Assembly: GCA_011032825.1 (NCBI GenBank)
Contig: JAADJZ010000003.1
Coordinates: 806,001 to 870,000 of the forward strand
From: Massariosphaeria phaeospora
Taxonomy: Eukaryota; Ascomycota; Dothideomycetes; Pleosporales
DNA: 64,000 nucleotides
Direction: 5' to 3'
The position numbers and the translations under genes were made by a program. Below are positions 46,090-58,669 of this stretch, piece by piece. Below the pieces are notes generated by a model, which made no database searches, was not told the origin of the DNA, and saw nothing but the letters and a program-made list of their open reading frames with translations. Every line of letters starts with the position of its first letter. Position 1 is the first letter of the stretch.

Positions 46090-47154
46090 ACTTTGAGGAC
46101 TGGGGATGGGCCTGGAGAGATTGGCTTGCGGTGGCGGGGTAGACGGGCTGTGGACGAGTGTGGGGTGGTGGTGTGGGTTGTCGTAGTGTCGATGCTCGAA
46201 GGCGGACGCTGGCCGGAGAAAGATGGCGAGCGCGGAGACGGCTTGGCGCCCGCGATCACGTGGGGCAGTCGGCACCTGCAAGAGCCCCCCAACACGGGCA
46301 GCCGCACAACGGGACGGCGTGCAGAGAGAGACGCGCGGGCGGCCATGTCGCAGAGGACCGGAGGCTGACTGCAGAGCAGAGCAGCTACTAAACAGTGGAC
46401 GGGCCTTCTCACGTCGACACAGTGCCGCCGCGCGCAATCAGGACGGCATGCCCGGCGGTCCTCGAGCATGCCCGCGGCGCCTCAACGGGGGGCGCTTTCT
46501 CCCTCAGCGCCGCTGGAGCAGTTGATGGAAGACCCACAACACGGTAGAAAGGCAGTCTAAAGCCTGCCAGCCCGCTATATATACCCAGCGAGATACCGTG
46601 GCGGGCTCTGCTGGAGTGTAAGTTAATGCGCAGAAGACGGCCGTGTGGCTGTGGGCAGCGAGTTGGGCCTTGGCCTTGGCTGTGCGCGCTCCGCAACCAC
46701 CAGTGACCAAACCACCAAACCACCCTCGCCCTCACAGTCCGCCGCTGCCACCACCGCTCCCCCACCCTCCCCCCACCCTCTTTGCCCTCACCCACTCTGC
46801 GCCGTGTCCGCGCGCGTCTGCTCGACATTGTCGCGGCGACTGACTGAATCGCAGCACGTCGACGTCTGGCGGCCTCCGCCCGTTGCAAGCCCGGATTGCT
46901 GCGCACTTCTTCCCCACCAACGTCTCCGCGATTCTCCTCCGGCACGCCCAGCTGCACACCACGCTCGTTCATCGCTCAGCCCGCACTCGCGCCGCGCCGG
47001 CGGGCAGGACATGCCGTCTCTCGCGGCCAGCTGTACCGCCTGTTCTCGTCGCGCTGTCGCCCCGTAGTCGCCAGCTCTGTGACGCCTGCACCGTCCGCAC
47101 CTCCGACGCGAGCGACCCCCCATCAATCCGCGCACTGCGCCCGCAATCATCACA
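46090..47154. other. divergent promoter region, SF3B6 and JHD1
   Basis: This is about 1.07 kb between two divergent start codons. It is GC-rich with C-rich tracts at 46720-46800 on the plus strand. The long open frames that cross it on both strands show no protein family and are likely a product of base composition. Confidence 0.55.
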
Positions 47155-50100
47155 ATGAGGGTCTCGTCCTTCAAAGCACAATACCGGCAGGCTCCGCTGC
47201 GCGCTGAAACCCCGCCGCCGCCTACCTATGAGCCGCTCTCCCCCGTCCTTCCTCCGGCCAGACCAGCCATCGGAGACCCCGCCGGCGGCAACGCCAGAGC
47301 TGCCACACAGGCCCCAAATGGCGTCAACGGCGCCATATACAAGGCTCGAAGCTACAGCGAGGCCGATCGAGCTGACGAGTACCTGGGTTTCCCCGCCGTA
47401 ACTGACGAGCCGTGGCGGCGCTCCGCACCTCTCTCGCGACACGCCGCCGATCACTCGTCCGCACTGGGCTCTCCCATCGACGCCCTTGCAAGCGCTGCTG
47501 TGACTCACATGTATAGCAGTCCGTCGTATCGCAGCTCGTCGCGCCGCCAGTCGCATGCGCCAGTCTCCCCCACTACCGCCATCGCATTCCCCCCGACCGG
47601 ACACGCGTCGAGGCACGCATATTCACCCCAGAGCAGTTACGTGTACGATGAGCGGCCGTCTAAGCGTGCGCGCTCCGAGTTCTTACCGTCTCCACAGTAC
47701 CGACAGCATCATTCGCGGCCAGCCACAAGCCACATTCCGGGATGGTCTTACAATGTGGAGCAAATGATGGATGCCGACCTGCGCATGTACCAGGACAGCA
47801 GATCTCCTGCACAGCTCCAGGAAGATGAGACCAAGCGGCTGCTAGATGCCCAATTGCTCTTAGATTTCCACCTTGCCGTTAGCACTACCCGCACCACAGA
47901 GCCAGCCACCTCAACAGCGAAGAGATGGAGCGACTCTCGGACCAACGTACCGGAGCTTCAACCGCAAGAGAGTTTGGAGACTACTAGCCCGTCTCTAACG
48001 ATACGGAATCACGACTTCCACCGTGCGGAGCATACGCAACCTCCGACAATCCCTGCTAATGAACCCGAAAAGCCAGTAGACGCGATGACTGACAAAATTT
48101 CCGAAGACTCTACTATTCAGACACATACGCCCCCCGAGGAGAACCTCAGCACCACCGTACTACCATCGACGGATGGCGGCCATGTCCTTGAAGAGGGAAA
48201 GGCAAAAAAACCCCAGGGATGGCCGAAGGGAAAATCTCGGGGATCCCGCTCAGGGCCTGCAACTAGTAAGAAGAAAAAATCGACCTCGAAGCCGAAAAGC
48301 ACGCCTTCTATCACCAGTGTTGGCACAACCGACCAGCTGCATTCACCGCAAAGCCTCCCAGCGGAGCAGCAAGACGTCAATCTCCTAGAAACCGCAAATC
48401 GCGCGTCGGTGGACCCACAACTACCTTTGTTTCGGGAGCTGGCGTTGTTTGCCCGCCGCCATTCGGTCTCAAACGCTTTCGTCGATACACAAGATACCAA
48501 TCTTGCTGTTCCTGTTTCTTTCCTGCGCGCTCAGTCTGTACCCCTCGGTACCAACATGGCCGTCTCACCCCCGGCAGAAGAGGTCGTGCCGACCTGTCAA
48601 GACAATAAAGAACTTTCTGCTCAGATCACCGTCTGTGCAGGCTGTAATTCGTCGGATTCAGACACGCTCATTGGTGAAGGCGAGCAATGGATAAGCTGCG
48701 ACGGGTGCAAGGGCTGGTATCACTTTGTGTGCGCAGGATTCAAGAGCGAACGCGAAGTTCGCGATGTAGACAAGTTCTACTGCGTTCCCTGCAAACCGCA
48801 ATTTGGCGACACAACGAGTGAGTAAACTGTACGTCAGTATAACGCTGATGACCCTTACTAAATCCTGTGTAGAAGTTCGCAAGTCCACCAGGGCTCATGC
48901 AGCTGTAGATTATGCTGGGCTCAACGAAGGCATTCTGAAAACTTCAGACGACAACCCTGAGCACCATTATATTTCCGCCTTCAAAAACGGCGATCTTAAC
49001 TTTGTCCGAGAGACGTTTGCACGCCTTCCACCCGAGCTTATTTCTGCGGACTTTCTAGAGAAGACCAACGGCTTCAAAGAGCCAATAGTGATACCGGCGG
49101 CGCTGAATCCTCGACCGAGCATACCAAGCCAAGACCATGAAAATCCTTTGCCTTTGAACGTGCGGTCTGACGATGCTGCCGGGGAGCACTTCGAATACGA
49201 GATAATGCGTGATGACGGCCAGGACAAGTTGGACATGGTGATTCCGGAGGGTCTCACCGTTCGTCGCGTATCCGAACTCTTTGGTCCACAGGAGCGTGTA
49301 CCCGTCATTGATGTGAAGGCACAGGAAGGAGAAGACAAGAGGTGGACGATGGCCAAATGGGCGGAATACTACGAACAAGAAGGTGAAAAGCCCGTTCGCA
49401 ATGTCATCAGTCTGGAGGTTTCACGAAGTCGATTGGGAAGACTGATACGTCGTCCTAAGGCGGTTCGGGACCTGGATCTCCAAGATTGGGTATGGCTAGA
49501 CGACGATAAGACAGCCCCACCACCAGTACAGTTTTACTGTCTCATGTCTGTCGCCGATTGCTACACGGACTTCCATATTGACTTCGGTGGCTCGTCGGTG
49601 TATTATCACATTGTCAAAGGCAAAAAGGTCTTTTTCTTTATTCCGCCTACAAAACAAAACTTGAAGAAGTACGAGGAGTGGTGTCTCTCGCCCAAGCAAG
49701 GCCACGAATGGCTTGGGCACCAGGTCAAAGAGTGCTACCGGGTCGACCTCTATCCAGGGGACACGATGTTGATCCCATCCGGATGGATACATGCCGTCTG
49801 GACCCCAGAGGATAGCCTTGTCATCGGGGGAAACTTCCTTACTCGACTTCATTACGGGATGCAGATAAGAGTGTTGGAAATTGAAAAAAGCACGAAGGTG
49901 GCCGCAAAATTCCGCTACCCGTTCTTTCAGAAGATCATGTGGCTTGCTCTCGTTCGATATCTCGAGGATGATCCTCTTCCCGCATCAGTTGAAAAGCTTC
50001 TCCTAAGCGGCGCCCAGTTCCAGCGGCCCATCCCGATTTACTGCGAGACTGACAAGTTCGGGCATAATTCCGACTCGGGCCCTGAAAACTATAACAGGCG

Positions 50101-51911
50101 TTACTATCCAAAAGCCGAGATCGAAGGACTATCAGATCTAGTAAACTACATCTGGCGGACCGTAATGATATCCTTGGGGAAGATTGAAGGCATAACGCAG
50201 ACCGTCCGAAACGCGGTTACCAAATCTATCCCCAAAGGACACGGCGAGCCCTTGACGCTGGCTCGACGTTTTGCCGCATGGATCGCTTGGAAGAGAGGAA
50301 ACGAGAACGTCCCGCAGTGGGCATATCCTGATGCCACACTTCCAGATGCGGCAGACACAAAATTAAGCATGGCCCAAGTCAAGAGAATTGAACGCGAAAC
50401 ATTAAGCGAGGCACTGAGGGCATCCCGTGAGAGACATTCAATGCGGATCAAAGACGCAGAAACTTCGCTGAATGACATTGATGAGGATGCTCTGGATGAC
50501 CCTGCTCCACCTATGACGGGATTCCTTCGGCCGGCTGCAGATTCCTCACGACATATGAGTACCCCCAAAACGTCTCAACTGGGCCCTAAACGCATAGCTT
50601 GCGATGCCTGCAGAAAGCGTAGAATACGGTGCAAACACAAGGACGACATCATTGAGTCTCCGAAATTCGGGAATGGCTTAAATGGTGCCGTCGGGGTTAT
50701 CGACTTGTCCGGCTCCTTGGGCATCTCAGTCAAACGGCGCCAGAGCGACAGCGCTGCCCAGTATGGTCCACTTTTGACTTTGGCCGACACACCACCAGCA
50801 ATTGTCAACGGGGGGCCTCTTCTAGCCGATGTGAATGTGGATCCTTACGCTCTCAAGTCAGGCCGTGTCAAGGCCTGTGCTGACTGCCGTAAGAGCAAGG
50901 TTGGTCTCATCCTGCTATTTCGTAATTCTACTAACGGGTCTGTAGCGACGATGTATACATGACGAATACGGCAATGTGGATCCAGTCAAGGCGAATGAAA
51001 TGCCTATCCCTAGAGGTTCAGGTTCCAAAAAGCGTCGCATTAGTGACGAGCATCCTGAAGCAGCCAATCGCAAAATGAAGAGAGATCATATGACAGACGG
51101 GGGATCAGTGAATGGTGAGGTATTTGGGGACTTCTACTCGCGGATTCCTTCACGGAGTCCTTCGCATGCAGAGAGACCGATGACTGCTCCTCAGGATCTG
51201 ATACCGATCGATCCCTCACTGCAGACATATGACTACGCGATGGCCGAAGCCGCGCCCCCTGCATTCTCAGAGACACATCAAATGGACGCGGTGTGGTCCT
51301 CGATCGAAAATGGACCCGGGGAGGCCATGGAAGGAGTGGTAGAGACGGAGTGGCGCGAACCTCGAGGGCCAAGCGTAGAACCGCTTACCCCAGCGCCTGT
51401 GCCCCAGGGGTTGCATGGCGAAGCCAACGGCATCGACCCAGGTCTCTCATCACCTTGGGCCCGTACAGCGCCGAGCTCTCCGTCTGAGAGAGACAACATC
51501 ACCGTAGCACGACGATACTCGCCTATAATGAACCACATCGTCGTGGGCCATAGTAGTTCGTCGGACAGAGACAACATCACCGTGGCGCGGAGCTCGTTAC
51601 CAAACGGAGACGGCAGTGCTCTGGCTGTACCCACTACCCCAGTTCAGACCCATTCGCCTCGGCCTGGCTTCAGCGCGTCCAAGATCACCAATACGCCTAG
51701 ATCCTCTAATCGCACAAGCAACACCCCGAGATCGGCGTTTGGCGTCCGGCGCCAGGACAGCAAGGACTCGATCAAAATGGAGCCGAGCCTCGAACAGAAG
51801 ATGCGCGATCTGTCGTCCAGCGCAGGCGGAACCGAGCAAGACATGGCGAGCTTGGCTCTGGCGCTGCAGCTGCAGATGGAAGAGCATGGATTGCGACGGC
51901 GGAGCAAGTGA
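47155..51911 (+). CDS. JHD1: PHD and JmjC histone demethylase, Jhd1/KDM2 family
   Basis: Exons 47155-48817, 48873-50899 and 50946-51911 give 1551 residues. Jhd1/KDM2 enzymes remove methyl groups from H3K36 using Fe(II) and 2-oxoglutarate. A PHD finger (about 494-548) has CAGC, WISCDGCKGWYHFVC and FYCVPC. The JmjC domain (about 690-900) has the iron ligands in DFHIDFGG (His 789, Asp 791) and the distal His in PSGWIHAVW (about 861), plus the cofactor lysine in HIVKGKKVFFF. Further on are two cysteine modules, ACDACRKRRIRCKH and ACADCRKSKRRCIH, 81 residues apart; the second is formed across intron 2 (donor GTTGGT, acceptor TGTAG). The N-terminus is disordered and has an AT-hook-like patch (GWPKGKSRGSRSG). 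All catalytic residues are present, so it should be active. Confidence 0.93.
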
Positions 51912-52188
51912 AGAGTCAAATCAGGGTCCTGCACGAATACTTTTTCTTTTGGGAAGGTTTGATTCTCAACAGGTCGGTTTCGGTCCGGGCTTTTTCTCTT
52001 TTCTTCACAGACAGAAATGCTTTTGCAATAATTCGGAGTTTTGGAGGCTATCTCATTTTGTCTTGTCTTATCATGGGGGGGGAAGTCAGTCAGGCAGGCG
52101 CCACACACAGTGCCTGCTCTGCTATCGGGTGTGCACACACATGGGAATGGCGTTTGGGAGGGGCCTTTCGTCTTGTCTTTCTTCGGGG

Positions 52189-52222
<34 letters not shown>

Positions 52223-52951
52223 CAATTCTTCTTATACCCGTCCGTGCAAACACGTCAGCTCAGCTCTGCGTAGAGGCTTTTTCCTATGTCTTTTGCACCG
52301 GAGATTTTTTTTCCTTATAATTTTGTGCTGGAGAGGAGGCGTTGGTGGGTGGGTAGGAAGAGGGGATGGGGGATGAGTGACGTGACGTGATGAGGAACCA
52401 GTGGACCAGCCTTTGAGCTGCATGTATGCATGTATGTTTGTGTGCTATCAGCAGAAGCAGAAGCAGACGTAGGAAATTTATTTATGCGCTTTCGAGATGG
52501 TGTGGCTAAGTATTTGTTGTGGTGGCTGCAAGTTGGCGTTTGCTTCGCGGTGGTGGTCGCTCGCTCATGTCATGTGTTGTCGCAGGTCATTCTGAGACAT
52601 GGCGACCTCAGGTACACACACGCGCGTTGCATGCAGGCACCGGGCTACTGTCATTTGCACGCCCTAAACACGAACAGGTGTTTGCATGCAGGGCGAGCAC
52701 GATGATGAGGTTTCAAATTTCGGCGGTGGGATGGGCGCGCGTGGTGGGTGTTGGGGCAGGCTGATGGGTGCGAGTGATGTGATGCGGTGCAGCTGTGTAT
52801 GTATGTTATGACCTACTACTACTATTTACTCTCCTGTTTCTCCTTCTAGAGCCCGTTTCCTCGTATACATACTCTGCTTTGAGTGAAAGTCTTTTTCCTC
52901 TTCAGCTCACCCTACCTACTCTGAATCCATCGATCACCCTTTTTTGCTCGA
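51912..52951. other. intergenic, no gene seen
   Basis: This 1.04 kb lies downstream of JHD1 and upstream of the His-rich gene. Besides a GA tract (52191-52221) it is mixed sequence, with GATGTG-like runs near 52760-52800 and CT-rich sequence at 52810-52940 that looks like a promoter. Confidence 0.55.
52191..52221. repeat. GA dinucleotide microsatellite
   Basis: About fifteen GA units run without interruption about 280 bases downstream of the JHD1 stop codon. Confidence 0.95.
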
Positions 52952-53819
52952 ATGCGCCGCTACGAATACAACGCGCCCACCCGCCCTGAACACTGCTACT
53001 CCCCCTTTTCCATATCAAGGCACCACCGCGTCGCGCCGCCAGCTCGTCTCCGGCCGCTGCCGTCGCGCTTCGACTATGTGCTGGATAACGCTCAGTCCCG
53101 GCAAACGCCGACAGGGGCACCACCACCACCACCACGTGCCGCACGTACATCCCCATTTGCACCAGCATCTGGATTCCGACCCTGGCTCGTCTGCGGAGGA
53201 GCTCGTGCGCGTGCGGCGCGAGGTGGCTAGCTCGCGGTATAAGCGCGTGCGCATCGTGACGCCCGACGAGGAGGAGCGCAGTGGCAGTGGCAGTGTGCTG
53301 GTGAATGGACACCGCCATCATCATCATCAACATCTGCTGAACCACCACCACCGGCATCCGCACATCCATCCCCTGCACCTGCACCCTCTGCACCCCCATC
53401 ACCATCACCACCACGCCCGCGTGCGCCTCCACGGCCCCGGCAAGAAACGCCACGCCTCGCCGCCGCCCGGCCCGCCGCCCTCGCGCGCCCCGTCGTCTTG
53501 TCCGCCGCCCCGCGACCCGCCCCGGGAAAGAGAGCCCGTCTACAGGACGCAGATTGTCGAGCCGGCGAGACGCGATGTTCGCGAGACGACGCGCGTGGCG
53601 CTGCGTGAGGGCCGGCCTGAGAGGTCGCGGTTGAGGAGGGTGGCCGGATATGAGGTCTTGGGGAGGGAGGTGCCGTGGAGTTGGGATTGCGTGAGTAGTG
53701 TGGCGGAGAGTGGGGCGGAGGGGGGGAGGAGTGAGAGGGGGAGGGATGGGGATGGGGATAGGGGTCGGGGGATGGGGCGGAAGTTTCCGCCGTTTGGGGG
53801 GCCGGGCAGTTGGATGTGA
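52952..53819 (+). CDS. His-rich orphan protein; apparent frame break
   Basis: Two overlapping frames look coding. One opens at ATG 52952 (MRRYEYNAPTRPEHCYSPFS) with mainly C/G-ending codons up to about 53113. The other stays open to the stop at 53819. It carries a hexa-His run, then DSDPGSSAEELVRVRREVAS, RYKRVRIVTPDEEE, and more His-rich stretches (HRHHHHQHLLNHHHRH). The frames differ by one base, and the splice sites between them are too weak or too close. They join if one G is dropped from the GGGG run at 53114-53117, giving a protein of about 288 residues. If the break is real, translation could instead start at ATG 53076 (247 residues). The His-rich part may bind metal, or may just be low complexity. 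No family recognised. Confidence 0.45.
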
Positions 53820-54380
53820 GATGGGGTGGTTTCTGATCTTAGGGGGTTATCTATGTATGTGCGGTGTTTTTTCTTTCTTATGTAGAGATGATATGAATGA
53901 GTTGACTTGAGACTGAATAGAAATTGCTTGAGGTAATGAAGCGAACAGGATGCATGTACGCACTTCGCAAACAGTGTCCAAAGACGATGCGAAGTTGCAT
54001 GCATTCAGACCTACGTTTCCATGCGTGTGTATCTTCAAAGGCGACACTGCGCAAGGCGTTAAAGACAAACAGAGACAAAATTGGACGTTTCATGGGCGCT
54101 CGACGGTCAGGAGAAAACAGCTCTACTCATCTGATCGGCCGTCCAAATCGCTAGACGAGTTCGAGATACATGGTGTGATGTCGTTCGGGAGTGATGACGG
54201 TCAGCCAGTGGAGGCACCAGCTTGACGCGCCACTGATGCCAAGACCGGCGACACAGCTGGCCGGGGAAGCTTCAACACGCACAACACCTCCACCCTCACG
54301 CACCAACAGTCGACCCCGCCCACTCCATCCGCAATCCGATACCGCCCTTCCGCCCCCGTCAAACCCACATACACTCGACC
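53820..54380. other. promoter region of PRE2, no gene seen
   Basis: This 560-base stretch lies upstream of the proteasome gene. The last 100 bases are C-rich and look like a 5' leader. I looked for a yeast-type proteasome element and saw none. Confidence 0.5.
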
Positions 54381-55430
54381 ATGGACTCATTAGTGGCCCA
54401 ATACACGCGGCCGGCCTTCGCGGAGGAGACGCAGTCGCAGGAAGAGCAACTGGAGCTCTACCAGGGCGCCCCGGAACTGTCTCTCAAGTTTGCGCTGCCG
54501 CCAGTAGCCCAGGTAAGATACTACAACTTCCGTCACGGGTAGCTTGCCCACCGCTGTCCGCTGCGTGAGCTAACCCGTGCTGCTGCAGTCCGCCGCATGG
54601 CTCCGCGCAATGACCGACGACTACTCCAACCCCAGCTGCCCCATCAAGATCGCCCACGGCACCACGACGCTCGCCTTCCGCTTCCAGGGCGGCATCATCG
54701 TGGCGACGGACTCGCGCGCCACGGCCGGCAACTGGATAGCTAGCCAGACGGTCAAGAAGGTCATCGAGATCAACAACTGCTTGCTGGGGACTATGGCCGG
54801 TGGCGCTGCTGTAAGCTTTCTTGCCCCGGCTGAGAGAAATACGGGAACATGGAACTGATGCGATTCGGGACTCTAGGACTGTCAATACTGGCTCGCATAC
54901 CTGGGCATGCAGTGCCGGCTCCACGAGCTCCGCCACAAGCGCCGCATCTCCGTGGCCGCCGCCTCGAAGATCCTGGCGAACCTCGTGTACTCGTACAAGG
55001 GCATGGGCTTGAGCATGGTATGACACCTATACCCCTCTTACATCAACTTTATCCTAATCACCACAATGTACAGGGCACCATGTGCGCCGGCGTCACCCCC
55101 CAGGAAGGCCCCGCCCTCTACTACATCGACAGCGACGGCACGCGTCTGGCCGGCAACCTCTTCTGCGTCGGCTCGGGCCAGACGTTCGCCTACGGCGTAC
55201 TTGACTCGGAATACAGTTACGACATGTCGGACGAGGTTGCGCTGCAGCTGGGCCGTCGGAGTATCCTGGCCGCTACCCATCGAGACGCGTACTCGGGTGG
55301 CTTTATCAACCTGTACCACGTCAAGGAGGACGGATGGGTCAAGCATGGCTTCAACGATACCAACCCGATATTTTGGAAGACCAAGCTGGAGAAGGGCGAA
55401 TTCTCGAATGTGACTGCGGATTTGGAGTAA
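54381..55430 (+). CDS. PRE2: 20S proteasome subunit beta5 (chymotrypsin-like)
   Basis: Four exons, 54381-54512, 54589-54810, 54877-55017 and 55074-55430, give 283 residues. Beta5 carries the chymotrypsin-like active site of the 20S core. The propeptide (about 68 residues) ends in KIAHG, and the mature chain starts with the catalytic Thr ([20 protein letters not shown], Thr about 69). Other conserved parts are [32 protein letters not shown] and [19 protein letters not shown], then the C-terminal [15 protein letters not shown]. Introns have donors GTAAGA, GTAAGC and GTATGA and are 56-76 nt. Every junction restores the family sequence. Length fits yeast Pre2 (287). Confidence 0.97.
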
Positions 55431-55925
55431 GATGGCGGAAGGACCTGAGGTGGAGAGGTACCTAGTGTCATGGTAGCTAGCTTAAAGACATAAAGGCCTG
55501 AGATCATGGAATTGCCATCTGCATCACCCTGGAGTCGATGAAGTACTAAGGGTCCCGATGAAAGCGTCCGGATATATCATTTGGAGATCCAACGTGGGAT
55601 GCTGCGGTGTAGTCACTTCGTATGGGCCGGAATAGTTTTACATCCTCCCTAAGAAAGGAATACGTATAGCACCACACCATACAGAGCGGACCGTGGGCAA
55701 GATCTTATATACTGATTGAAATCATGGACCAGCAGCTTCAGCGTTATAGAGACCCAACCAAAAACGCCCATATCTACCTAACCAATTCCGTTCGCTACTC
55801 CAACCATGCCCTCCCCATGTGATATCATGCCTGCGATCCGATCCGAACCGCTAACAACCCTTCCGTCCCATCCCATCATCTTCATTTCATGAACTCGTCC
55901 AGCCATCTACCTACCTACCATCCCA
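55431..55925. other. convergent region between PRE2 and MCM2
   Basis: This is 495 bases between two converging stop codons. It probably holds both 3' UTRs. No gene or strong structure is visible. Confidence 0.55.
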
Positions 55926-58669
55926 CTACGCAGCAGCGACCTGCTGTTGCTGCCCCTGGCGCCCCGCCCGCACGCTCCCACCCGTCGCGCCCGGCCGCTT
56001 GAGCGTGTACTTGGCAAACGCCCTAGCGAGCGCCTTCTTACAGCTGACCTTCTGCGAGCCGACGAATGAATCCACGGCCACGGCAATGGCGCGGTCGATG
56101 TCGATGGCCGAGCAGTACTCGCTCAGGCGCATTTTGCAGAAGGACTCGGAGATGCGCATGATGGCTTCTAGGTGGCGGACCTGTGCAAGGGTGTGTGGTT
56201 AGAAAGGTGAAATCAAATCGTTGTATGACTGGGATGGGATGGAAGATGAAGAGGGAGGGGAAGGGAAGAGGACGAGACTCACAGTGATGGGATAGGCGCC
56301 CGTGGCCATGGACTCGCGCCGCATGTCGGCGAACAGCCGCGCGACTTTCGACTGGTCGATCTGGTACAGCTTCGGCCTGCACCGCTCGCGCGCATACAGA
56401 ATGTACTTCCTGAGCAGCTCCTGCGGGATCTCGTCGCCTTTTGCGAGCTCTCCCCTGTCGATATCCATGTCTGGCTCCGGCGCATCACCATCCGCATCCT
56501 TCTTCGCACTGTTGAAGCCGTACGCCGAGTTCGTGAGCGGATGCGCGCGGCCGTGCGAATGGACGACGAATTTCGCGAGCCGCTCGTCCTCGGCGGGATC
56601 GACGGTGTCGCGGACGACGCACAGGATGTCGAAGCGCGAGAGGATGGGCTCGGTGAGTTCGACGTTTTGCGAGAAGGGCACGGTGGAGTTGTAGCGGCCG
56701 CCGATGGGGTTGGCGGCTGCGACGATGGCGCAGCGGGCTTGCAGCGTGGTGACGATGCCGGCTTTAGATATGGAAATGGTCTGCTGCTCCATGGCTTCGT
56801 GGATCGAGGTTCGGTCCTGGTCGTTCATCTTGTCGAACTCGTCGATGAGGCAGGTGCCCTTGTCGGCCAGGACGAGAGCTCCACCCTCCAGGGTCCATTC
56901 ACTGGTCATCGGGTCGCGGCGCACTGAAGCTGTGAGACCGACAGCAGAAGCACCCTGACCGGTCGCGAAAACTGCACGGTGCGCTGTTTTCTCAACATAT
57001 TTGAGGATCTGAGATTTGGCTGTACCGGGGTCTCCAAGCAAAAGTACGTTGATGTCGCCACGGATTGAAAGCTTTCCGGGCGCTTCTTTGTGCACACCTC
57101 CAAAGAGGGATAGTGCCACAGCGGTTTTGATATCCGTATGCCCATAGATACTGGGGGCAATCGAGTTGATAAGCCTGTCCACAATTTTAGGGTCCTTTGC
57201 AAGTTCTCGAATCTGCCGTTCGTCTTCCTCACTGAGTCGGAATCCGGCGAGTTGATCGTGGGACTTGACAACGTGATTGGCTTCGAGGATTGTGGCAAAG
57301 ACGGGGAATCCGTTCTTGTTGTTGAGGGCAGCGTCATAGTTGTTACGGTAGATTCCGGTAACCTCGACCTCCTCTCCAGGTTTCGCAGAGTCGATGAGGT
57401 CCCAGAGAAGAATGACTTCTCGATGGCGAGGTAGACGACCTGCCGGAACAGTACCAGGCGATTCTTGAAGAGTGAGTTTCTGATAGTTACGATATACCGT
57501 CCTCTCGGAGTTCACGGTGAACGGACCGCGAGACTGGCAAGACTGGCAAAAGCTGATCTTGACTTCTACGTTTGAGTCCTGGTGGAAAGGTCCCAGAGTG
57601 GCACCGCATTTAGTGCAGTCAAATTTAACGTACTTGAGCTGAGGGAACACACCGCTACGGCGAGTCACAACTCCACTAACGCGCACCAAGCTGTTGAGGT
57701 GGCTCTGGCGAAGCTGGCGAAGCGTGTACTGAACGGGGACGTCGGTCATTCGGACGTGAATCTCTGAGTGGATGCGTTCGTAGTCGGGATAGTGGAGCAG
57801 TGTCACCTCCATAGCTACCTGGTCGAAGATCTTCAAGATCTCAGTAGGAGCATTGGCGACAAAATACGCTAGGGTGGCCTTGGACTCCGCAAGGTGATCG
57901 AACGAGACCTCAAGAGATTCGGCATTGATCTCCCCAAGCTTCTGCAACCGGGTTCCATAGACCGAGTTACCATCTTCGGTAGTGTACTCGGTCAAGAAAG
58001 ACTTGAACTCGCGGGCAATAGTCCTGGCAACCGATGGTTGGGCAATCCAATCGGTCACAGTAGCCGCCTTAATATCCTGGAGTGCTTCGAGCGAGATCTC
58101 TTCGTTCATAATATCCTCACCCATATCTATGTCGTCTTGCTCTTCGTCATATCGTCGTCGCTGCCTTCGAGGCTGTTTCATAAGGTCCCCTAGACCATCG
58201 TCCTCATCATCGGGAAGGAAGGCTGCTGGCATGCGCCGTCTGGCTTCGCGGTCACGCTGATTGAGCCGTCGGTCAAGGTCTCGCCTCGTCGCTAGGTCGA
58301 GCTCGTCATACTCTGCATCATCAATATCGGCGCCGTCGTATACATCGTCTTCGCGCCTCCTGTAGTCTTGTTCGAAGTTGTCGGCGAACAAATCAATGCC
58401 TTCAGCTTCCTCGGCGTCTTCTTCTAGATCATCGACGTCCGGGATGAGGTTTTCGTCGTCGAGCATGTCCATGTCCTGGTCGTCGTCCTGGGGCAGCATG
58501 GGCGGAGAAGAGGCCATTGCTGTCCATTGAATGAGTGTCCTGCTTGCTCCATCCTCTTGTTGCACTTACGGCTGGACGGCGGATGCGCCGCAGATGAGGG
58601 AACATCATCGTCACGAGAGCGCTTGTTTGGCCTGCTGCTGGGCCCAGAACCTCGATTCGCCGAAGCCAT
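55926..58669 (-). CDS. MCM2: DNA replication licensing helicase subunit Mcm2
   Basis: Exons 58669-58570, 58519-56283 and 56180-55926 give 863 residues (yeast Mcm2 has 868). It is part of the Mcm2-7 ring that unwinds DNA at replication origins. The N-terminus has a basic patch (PNKRSRDDD) and an acidic, probably histone-binding region (PQDDDQDMDMLDDE). The zinc motif has Cys at about 335, 338, 358 and 361. Walker A GDPGTAKSQ is at about 529-537, Walker B LIDEFDKM at about 591-598, and the Arg-finger region SRFDILCVVRD follows. Exon 3 adds the conserved end VRHLEAIMRISESFCKMRLS. Intron 2 (102 nt) has donor GTGAGT. The start at 58669 gives MASANRGSGPSSRPNKRSRD. The gene faces MLO2 across a promoter with CGCG elements. 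Confidence 0.97.

Noticed and set aside
52902..53453. Antisense Val/Met-rich frame under the His-rich gene
   Set aside because: It is the complement of the CAC/CAT runs of the His-rich frame.
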